Assembly (NCBI GenBank): GCA_015060005.1
Contig: SUZI01000002.1
Location: 406,177-470,176, forward strand
From: Rikenellaceae bacterium
Lineage (GTDB): Bacteria; Bacteroidota; Bacteroidia; Bacteroidales; Rikenellaceae
Reading direction: 5' to 3'
DNA: 64,000 bases
A program made the translations under genes and the position numbers. The notes beneath the pieces are model-generated. The model did no database searches. It was given only the letters and a program-made list of their open reading frames with translations, and was not told where the DNA came from. Shown one piece after another: positions 58,300-64,000 of this stretch; within the stretch, counting starts at the first letter, position 1; the number at the start of each line of letters is the position of its first letter.

Positions 58300-59086
58300 A
58301 GCTGTAACCCTCCTCATTAATGGTAAATATCATATAAGCCCTCTCGCCCGACGATGGACACTGATAGTAGATTATGTCATCCTCGAATATATCCTTTGCA
58401 CGAAAAGTGTGTCCGTGTCCGTGTAGGCAAAACTCTATCGAGGGGAAGCGGCGAACCAACGAGTGGAACTCCTCGGCTACCTCGTTGTTGAATTGGTCGC
58501 AGTAGGGGTATGCGTGCATAACCACCACGCTTCGCTCTATATCAGACGGTAGCGATTGCAACTCTTCCTCGATGAAACCTATGTCGGGCACTGCATCGTT
58601 CGCGTCAAACTCCAATGCGTTTGTATTCAGACATACGAAACGAGTCTTGGCTGCGGTGAATGAAAAGTTAAAATCGCCAAACATCTTGCGGAATATAATC
58701 TCTCCTGTGCCTAAGCAGTCGTGGTTGCCCAGCAGACATACAAAGGGAACATCGAGCTTTTGCAACATATCGCGTTGTACCTCAAACTCAGTGCGAAGTC
58801 CAAAGTCGGCTATGTCGCCTGCGTGTATGACAAAATCAATATCTTCGCGGGCATTTATGCTCTCTATCGATAGTTTCAGCTCGTCATACCATCGCTGTGA
58901 GTCGCTCACGACCGCAAAACGTATCTCACTACAATCTCTGCACAGCTCCTCTATGAGAGCTATGTTTCGCTCATTGAGCCCCTTCTCGCCATCAATATTA
59001 GTGTCGTATGGGTGATACTCCACGCACGAATATACAACGCAGAGTGCGAGTGCTATTAAAAGGTATTTTACTATATGTTTCTTCAT
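58280..59086 (-). CDS. Calcineurin-like metallophosphoesterase lipoprotein
   Basis: 268 residues; lipobox VVYSC. Metal motifs in order: VVSDSQ (Gln where His is usual), HAGDIAD, LLGNHDCLG, MHAYPY and HGHGH. This is the GDxxD/GNHD/GHxH two-metal site of calcineurin-type phosphoesterases. The substrate is unknown. Its ATG overlaps the stop of the kinase gene by 4 bp (ATGA), and it may act outside the cytoplasm on a lipid or cell-wall phosphate. Confidence 0.86.
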   Translation of the reverse strand: MKKHIVKYLLIALALCVVYSCVEYHPYDTNIDGEKGLNERNIALIEELCRDCSEIRFAVVSDSQRWYDELKLSIESINAREDIDFVIHAGDIADFGLRTEFEVQRDMLQKLDVPFVCLLGNHDCLGTGEIIFRKMFGDFNFSFTAAKTRFVCLNTNALEFDANDAVPDIGFIEEELQSLPSDIERSVVVMHAYPYCDQFNNEVAEEFHSLVRRFPSIEFCLHGHGHTFRAKDIFEDDIIYYQCPSSGERAYMIFTINEEGYSYEKIDF

Positions 59087-59868
59087 CGGCGGAGTGTTGT
59101 TTTTATGTGTGTTTTCCAGCGGTTACGTCTTACCAGCATCAGGCGGTCCAATATGCCCCATAGTTCAAAGTCCTCTGCATTGTATCCCACCTGCTCGGCA
59201 TAGCGATTGAGGATGTAGCAGTATATGAGTGGCGGACACGACAACCTCCTCAAATCCTTTATTCGCTGTCGTTTCGATAGAGTGCGATGGAGTGTTATGC
59301 GATTGGTGTCGAGAAGCTGAAAATCGTAGCCTTCATCCTCTCGTTTACGATAGAGGATGTTCATTATATTCAGGTCGTTATACATCACGCCTCGCTCGTG
59401 TAGTGCAACCAGAAAATCGGTCAAAGCATCGAGTAGCGGAGCTATATCCCTATCGAGTGATTCCCTCTCAAAGACGCCCTCAAATGATTGGTAGTCGCTA
59501 TATCGAGAGATGAAAAAACTCGTTGTGAGGCTGTTTCCTCTGAAACAATCTAATGCTGCTATGGGCTCTGGCGTGTTAAAACCCAACTCTGCGAGCTGCT
59601 GTGAAAATTGGTATGCCCTCTGCGACTTGCTACGTCGGAGCCTTCCATATATGTAACGGTTTAATAGCGATGGGCGGGCAAACGCCTTTATAACCAGCTC
59701 CTCGCCCTCGACGCATACGCGTTTTATTGTGTTGCGTATGTCTCGCAGTACTATGGCTTGCTCCAGCGAGTCAAATGTCTCGGGTAGCGACATCACAAAC
59801 TCGTGCAGCTTTAGGTAGTCTGGATTTATGATACTAACGATTTTGGTGTTATGTGTGTTGTTCTTCAT
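59083..59868 (-). CDS. Lipopolysaccharide-kinase (WaaP/InaA-like) family protein
   Basis: 261 residues. A protein-kinase-like fold: EELVIKAFAR (ATP Lys), HERGVMYNDLNIMNILY (catalytic Asp and Asn) and FQLLDTNR (metal Asp). A basic segment (YIYGRLRRSKSQRAY) is typical of Kdo/heptose kinases in Bacteroidetes. It probably phosphorylates lipid A-core sugar. It is first in a three-gene set with the phosphoesterase and the barrel protein. Confidence 0.82.
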   Translation of the reverse strand: MKNNTHNTKIVSIINPDYLKLHEFVMSLPETFDSLEQAIVLRDIRNTIKRVCVEGEELVIKAFARPSLLNRYIYGRLRRSKSQRAYQFSQQLAELGFNTPEPIAALDCFRGNSLTTSFFISRYSDYQSFEGVFERESLDRDIAPLLDALTDFLVALHERGVMYNDLNIMNILYRKREDEGYDFQLLDTNRITLHRTLSKRQRIKDLRRLSCPPLIYCYILNRYAEQVGYNAEDFELWGILDRLMLVRRNRWKTHIKTTLRR

Positions 59869-60148
59869 CGGTGGCGAAAATAGTTATTTCATACTAAAGA
59901 AAATCGTGTGAGTGTACCATCTGGCATACGCCAATTACCTTTTGTATACAAAAAGCACAAAATGACCATATTCGGTCGTACGTGCGGTGCTGCTCAATTC
60001 TCTCGATGATATCACCTCTTGCACCGCTGTTTGTGATAATTCACGCTTTATTTCAAGTTTTTTAATCAAAAAAATGGATATCCTTGCCCAAAATATTTGT
60101 TTGATAGAATATTTTGTGTAACTTTATATGCGGAAAATTTATTGTGTG

Positions 60149-60355
60149 ATGAAGAGTTTCATTCTTTCGATATATCGTTTCTATGCCGATGGCTTTCGTA
60201 ATATGACGTGGGGCAGACAGCTCTGGTGGCTCATCCTGCTCAAGGTCATCATCCTTTTTGCTGTGCTGCGTGCCTTTTTCTTCACTCCGACGCTCTCGGG
60301 CAAGAGTGAGGAGCAGCGTATCGAGCACGTTGGTAATGAATTGATAAACAAATAG
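60149..60355 (+). CDS. DUF4492 small membrane protein of the cytochrome bd operon
   Basis: 68 residues from MKSFILSIYRFYADGFRNMT. One transmembrane helix (LWWLILLKVIILFAVLRAFFF). The RFYADGFRNMTWG phrase is characteristic of DUF4492, found immediately before cydA in Bacteroidetes. It is probably an accessory to the oxidase, like CydX, though not homologous. cydA follows 31 bp later. A start 7 codons earlier (60128) is possible. Confidence 0.85.
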   Translation: MKSFILSIYRFYADGFRNMTWGRQLWWLILLKVIILFAVLRAFFFTPTLSGKSEEQRIEHVGNELINK

Positions 60356-60386
60356 ATAATTAACTGATAACTAAAAACTTTTGCTT

Positions 60387-61874
60387 ATGGTTGAAACCGC
60401 ATTGGTCGATTGGTCGAGACTGCAATTTGCACTGACGGCAGGCTATCATTGGCTCTTTGTGCCGTTGACATTGGGACTCGCTATCATTGTTGCCACAATG
60501 GAGACCATCTATGTTGTTAAGGGTGACGAATTCTGGAAGAAGGTTACCAAGTTCTGGATGAAGCTTTTTGCTATCAATTTTGCGGTAGGTATCGCTACGG
60601 GCATCATCCTGGAGTTCCAGTTCGGTACCAATTGGAGTAACTACTCGTGGTTTGTAGGTGATATCTTCGGAGCACCGCTTGCCATCGAGGGTATCTTCGC
60701 CTTCTTTATGGAGGCAACCTTCTTTGCTGTTATGTTCTTCGGCTGGGAGAAGGTGAGCAAGCGTTTTCACCTTGCTGCCACCTGGCTTACGGGTATCGGT
60801 GCAGCCATCTCTGCGGTGTGGATTCTCATCGCTAATGCGTGGATGCAGCACCCTGTTGGTATGGAGTTCAACCCCGACACAGTCCGCCACGAGATGGTTG
60901 ACTTCTGGGGCTTGGTGCTCAATCCAGTGGCTATCTCTAAGTTCTTCCACTCGGTCTTTAGTGGCTGGATGACGGGAGCTATCTTCGTTATAGGTATCAG
61001 CTGCTGGTATCTGCTCAAGAAGCGTGAGACACGTTTTGCGTTAGCGAGCATCCGTGTTGCCACCATCGTGGGCATCATAGGTACGCTTGCTGTTATGGTA
61101 AGTGGCGATAGCTCGGGTGTGCACGCCGCTAAATATCAGCCTATGAAGCTCGCTGCTGCCGAGGGCTTGGAGGATGGCGGCACACGTGCACCTTTCTCTA
61201 TTGTTCCTGGTGTCGAGGTGCCAGGTGTGCTCTCTATTCTTGCTACTCACGACCTGGATGGCTACGTTCCAGGTATCAACAATCTGCTTGATGGCTATAC
61301 CGCTCCCGACGGAGAGGTTGTCCTGTCGGCAGAGGAGAAGATGGCACGTGGTAAGGTGGCTATCGAGGCATTTAAGCAGTATCGCGAATATAAGGATACC
61401 GACCCTACGTTAGCTGCCGAGGCACGGGCCCGTCTCAAGGAGAATATCGACTATTTCGGCTATGGCTATATAGACTCTCGCGAGGAGCTTGTACCACCTG
61501 TCAACCTCATCTATTGGGCATTCCGTGTGATGGTTGGCTTGGGCGGCTTCCTGCTGCTGTTGATGGGTGTTGTGCTGTGGACCGAGCGTCGCAACCGTTT
61601 GAAGGATATGCGATGGTTGCAGTGGATAGCCCTGCTCTCCATACCTTTGGTCTACCTTGCTGGTCAGGCGGGATGGATTGTTGCCGAGGTTGGTCGTCAG
61701 CCTTGGGTTATCCAGGACTTGTTGCCTGTGAAGGCTGCGGTGTCGAGTGTCAGTGTGGGAGCTGTGCAGACCACATTCTTCCTCTTTGTCGCAATCTTTA
61801 CGCTCTTCCTCGTTATCGAGTTGCGTATTATGTTCAAGGCTATCAAGAAGGGTCCAAATGTTGAAATCGAATAA
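60387..61874 (+). CDS. cydA: Cytochrome bd ubiquinol/menaquinol oxidase subunit I
   Basis: 495 residues. Haem ligand and channel motifs: FALTAGYHWLFVPLTLG (His), GAPLAIEGIFAFFMEATFF (two Glu), and GWIVAEVGRQPW. The quinol-binding region (from ~250) is short to moderate. It oxidises menaquinol and reduces O2 at low oxygen, helping an anaerobe survive traces of oxygen. The ATG at 60387 starts just after a weaker TTG. Confidence 0.97.
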   Translation: MVETALVDWSRLQFALTAGYHWLFVPLTLGLAIIVATMETIYVVKGDEFWKKVTKFWMKLFAINFAVGIATGIILEFQFGTNWSNYSWFVGDIFGAPLAIEGIFAFFMEATFFAVMFFGWEKVSKRFHLAATWLTGIGAAISAVWILIANAWMQHPVGMEFNPDTVRHEMVDFWGLVLNPVAISKFFHSVFSGWMTGAIFVIGISCWYLLKKRETRFALASIRVATIVGIIGTLAVMVSGDSSGVHAAKYQPMKLAAAEGLEDGGTRAPFSIVPGVEVPGVLSILATHDLDGYVPGINNLLDGYTAPDGEVVLSAEEKMARGKVAIEAFKQYREYKDTDPTLAAEARARLKENIDYFGYGYIDSREELVPPVNLIYWAFRVMVGLGGFLLLLMGVVLWTERRNRLKDMRWLQWIALLSIPLVYLAGQAGWIVAEVGRQPWVIQDLLPVKAAVSSVSVGAVQTTFFLFVAIFTLFLVIELRIMFKAIKKGPNVEIE

Positions 61875-61887
61875 AGGAGTATAAGCT

Positions 61888-63030
61888 ATGATAACATACG
61901 AATTTTTACAGCACTATTGGTGGTTTCTCATCGCACTGTTGGGCGGTCTGTTGGTCTTCCTGCTCTTTGTTCAGGGCGGTAATGCACTGATTTTCTTGGC
62001 TGGCAAGGATGACCGTGAGCGAGAGCTCATCGTGAACTCTACGGGCAGAAAGTGGGAGCTCACCTTCACTACGTTAGTAACCTTTGGCGGAGCATTCTTC
62101 GCTTCATTCCCCCTCTTTTATAGTACGAGTTTCGGCGGTGCATATTGGGTATGGATTCTTATCCTTGTAACCTTTGTCTTCCAGGCGGTGTCGTATGAGT
62201 TCCAGAATAAGGCGGGTAACATCATCGGCAAGAACTCTTTCCGTGCGTTCCTCACCATCAATGGTTTCTTGGCTCCGCTGTTGATTGGTACTGCTGTCGG
62301 CACATTCTTTACGGGCTCGGAGTTCTTCGTTGATAAAGATGCTGTGGGTGATATCGCCTCGCCTGTCATCAGTCGCTGGGCTACCCCTTGGCACGGTTTG
62401 GAGGCTGTTGCCAATCCTTTCAATGTGGAGTTTGGTCTTATGGTTATGTTCCTTGCTCTTATGCTCGGAGCACTCTATATGATTAACAATATCGCCGACG
62501 AGAAACTCACCTCGCAGCTGCGTCGTAGTCTGCTTGTGAGCTTCGTATGCTTCCTGGTAGTCTTCGTTGTTGTTATGTTCCAGCTGCTTACTATGGATGG
62601 CTATGCTGTGAGTGCCGATGGTATGGTATATATGGAGAGTGGTAAGTATCTCCACAACTTCCTGCAGATGCCTATCGTTCTGGTTATCTTCCTTGTGGGT
62701 GCATTGCTTCTGGTTGCCGGTGTGGTAGCTACGCTTCTCGGATACCTCTCTACGCGAGGCATTTGGTTGGCGGCTCCGGGTACTGTGTTGGCTGTTGTGG
62801 CTCTCTTCCTTATTGCGGGCTATAACAATACCGCCTACTATCCATCGAGCATCGCTATCGAGGACTCGCTCACTATCTCTAATAGTTGTTCGAGTGAGTT
62901 TACGCTGAGCACTATGGCTGTTGTCTCGCTTGCTATCCCATTTGTGTTGGCTTACATCGCCTATTTCTGGCGACAGATGGATCGTAAGTCGCTCACTACG
63001 GAGGAGCTTGAGCACACCGAGAAGTATTAA
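61888..63030 (+). CDS. cydB: Cytochrome bd oxidase subunit II
   Basis: 380 residues, mostly transmembrane: FLQHYWWFLIALLGGLLVFL, WELTFTTLVTFGGAFFASFP, and several further helices. The ending NSCSSEFTLSTMAVVSLAIP is typical of CydB. It pairs with CydA, 13 bp upstream, and stabilises the haem core. A terminator follows. Confidence 0.96.
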   Translation: MITYEFLQHYWWFLIALLGGLLVFLLFVQGGNALIFLAGKDDRERELIVNSTGRKWELTFTTLVTFGGAFFASFPLFYSTSFGGAYWVWILILVTFVFQAVSYEFQNKAGNIIGKNSFRAFLTINGFLAPLLIGTAVGTFFTGSEFFVDKDAVGDIASPVISRWATPWHGLEAVANPFNVEFGLMVMFLALMLGALYMINNIADEKLTSQLRRSLLVSFVCFLVVFVVVMFQLLTMDGYAVSADGMVYMESGKYLHNFLQMPIVLVIFLVGALLLVAGVVATLLGYLSTRGIWLAAPGTVLAVVALFLIAGYNNTAYYPSSIAIEDSLTISNSCSSEFTLSTMAVVSLAIPFVLAYIAYFWRQMDRKSLTTEELEHTEKY

Positions 63031-63047
63031 ACACCATTCCAATAACA

Positions 63048-63088
63048 AATAACAAAGGCAGCTTAATCGTTAAGCTGCCTTTGTTATT
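63048..63088. terminator. Bidirectional terminator between cydB and the heparinase gene
   Basis: A 19-bp perfect stem ending AAAGGCAGCTTAA-TCG-TTAAGCTGCCTTT, with A- and T-rich flanks, between convergent genes. Confidence 0.9.
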
Positions 63089-63091
63089 GCT

Positions 63092-64000
63092 TTATCTCTT
63101 CCAGAATGTCTTGAGCATCTTACTGCGTGTCGTGGTTAGTGTAACCTCCAGTTCGGTCGATGTGTTGGCTTTCAGCTCAATGATAAATCCCACTCGCCTT
63201 ACGTCGCTATCCTTTGCCTCATACTCCTTCAGTGGGTACTCCTCCCATACGGTAGGTGTTATCTTGCCCTTGCCTTTGAGTTTGATGTAGAGCGTCTTAC
63301 CATCTTGGTGGAGCTCTATGGTGTTGGGGCCTATCAGCTCTGCCTCGGCGTATGTTGCCATCTTCCACTCTATGCTCAGAGGCTTGTCCGAAGCTGCTAT
63401 CTTGTCGAATATTGTCAGTGAGCCATTCTTGCCAATCTCGGCTCTGCGAATGACGCTCGCAGCCTGGTCGGCATATACGTCGCTAAGGTCTAACACTACG
63501 GAGTTTCCATCCGAGGCTATTATCTCGGCACGTGCATCTACGCGAGGACGCTGGGCGTTGAGCGAAAGTGTGTTGTGCGATGCTACGTCGGTGCGGAATA
63601 ACTCCCATCGAGAGCTCGTCTGTTCCATATTCCACAAGTCAACACCCGCCTGCTCCAATGTGTTGTAGTCCTGCACGCCTAAGTCTACCGCCCATCTTAT
63701 GCCCTGTGCCTCATAGATGAACGAGCCTGCGTCGATGTGTCCGTGGCTGTCGGCTGCACGACCTCCCTTGATGGCAAAATATGTGTCGGTGGGACTCTGC
63801 CAGCCGCTGCGATATATGTAGAGCGGTGTGTCGCCCCCACTCACCCATACATTTTGCGATGGGTATGCCTCTTTGCTCAGCGATATGCCACTTGCCCAAA
63901 TCATATATAGAGGCAGCAGGCGGTCGCTTTTGACGCCCTGCTCTTTGAGCAGCTGCTCATCTATTACCACCAGCTCGGGGGCATTGAGTTTGCGTGCAAA
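63092..64000 (-). CDS. Heparinase II/III-family polysaccharide lyase, 5' end outside the window
   Basis: The C-terminal ~302 residues are present; the frame is open to the right edge (..FARKLNAPELVVIDEQLL). ADSHGHIDAGSFIYEAQGIR and AVDLGVQDYN form the conserved His-rich start of the C-terminal beta-sandwich of heparinase II/III proteins. VASHNTLSLN and VIRRAEIGKNGSLTIFDKI follow. It would cleave uronate-containing glycans by elimination in the periplasm. The target cannot be told without the catalytic N-terminal domain. Confidence 0.85.
   Translation of the reverse strand, partial: FARKLNAPELVVIDEQLLKEQGVKSDRLLPLYMIWASGISLSKEAYPSQNVWVSGGDTPLYIYRSGWQSPTDTYFAIKGGRAADSHGHIDAGSFIYEAQGIRWAVDLGVQDYNTLEQAGVDLWNMEQTSSRWELFRTDVASHNTLSLNAQRPRVDARAEIIASDGNSVVLDLSDVYADQAASVIRRAEIGKNGSLTIFDKIAASDKPLSIEWKMATYAEAELIGPNTIELHQDGKTLYIKLKGKGKITPTVWEEYPLKEYEAKDSDVRRVGFIIELKANTSTELEVTLTTTRSKMLKTFWKR

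Overview
The window looks like chromosome of a gut-type Bacteroidales bacterium. The evidence is the recurring Bacteroidetes promoter (TAnnTTTG at -7, sometimes with TTG or TTTG 19-20 bp upstream), Sus-type and BACON-type surface lipoproteins, a PE-rich lipoprotein tether, DUF4492 ahead of cydAB, and the bamD-rpoZ-coaBC-recN block. Genus cannot be fixed from the sequence alone; Alistipes or a relative is a guess. No computation was run. All calls come from reading the sequence and recalling protein families.

Left flank (1-16.1 kb): mostly housekeeping and surface genes. In order: a partial SusE/F-like lipoprotein, yebC, a threonylcarbamoyl-AMP synthase, purC, an IdeS-like cysteine protease lipoprotein with a ygbA gene, a rhodanese lipoprotein, two short-chain dehydrogenases, a BACON lipoprotein, and panE. 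Then come a marR plus four-domain CoA-disulfide-reductase cassette, a small O6-alkylguanine transferase, and an epimerase-type threonine dehydrogenase. The stretch ends at tRNA-Gly(GCC).

Defence/accessory island (about 16.1-39 kb): starts at the tRNA-Gly 3' end, which is duplicated 146 bp downstream and followed by a truncated integrase start. A long minus-strand operon reads DUF262/HNH nuclease, hsdM, two small membrane proteins, hsdS, a third small membrane protein, an ABC-type ATPase, a DUF4276/TOPRIM-like protein, hsdR. The ATPase/TOPRIM-like pair has its own promoter and is bounded by a perfect 37-bp direct repeat of the hsdR start region, so it looks like a cassette dropped into the operon. 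Next come a solo DprA-like protein, a candidate small RNA, a DUF2075 helicase, an FRG-domain protein and an Mrr-like nuclease. An alcohol dehydrogenase fused in frame to an integrase fragment follows. A minus-strand set with a trypsin-like protease and a membrane coiled-coil protein closes the island.

Right flank (39-64 kb): a CAT-like acetyltransferase and a tyrosine-phosphatase-like protein, a YbjQ-type protein, a Sel1 protein, and a flavin reductase/RibD-like/DUF169 group. Then a WG-repeat lipoprotein, galM-galK-sialate esterase, a membrane paralog pair, a BspA-type LRR protein, bamD-rpoZ-coaBC-recN, a structured region next to tRNA-His, a metallophosphoesterase and a WaaP-like kinase, DUF4492-cydA-cydB, and a partial heparinase II/III protein.

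A theme runs through the accessory parts. Three cassettes (marR-CoA-disulfide reductase, ATPase-DUF4276, Mrr-like nuclease) each lie between an intact gene and a ghost copy of that gene's 5' end. This points to a common way of gaining genes by short duplication.
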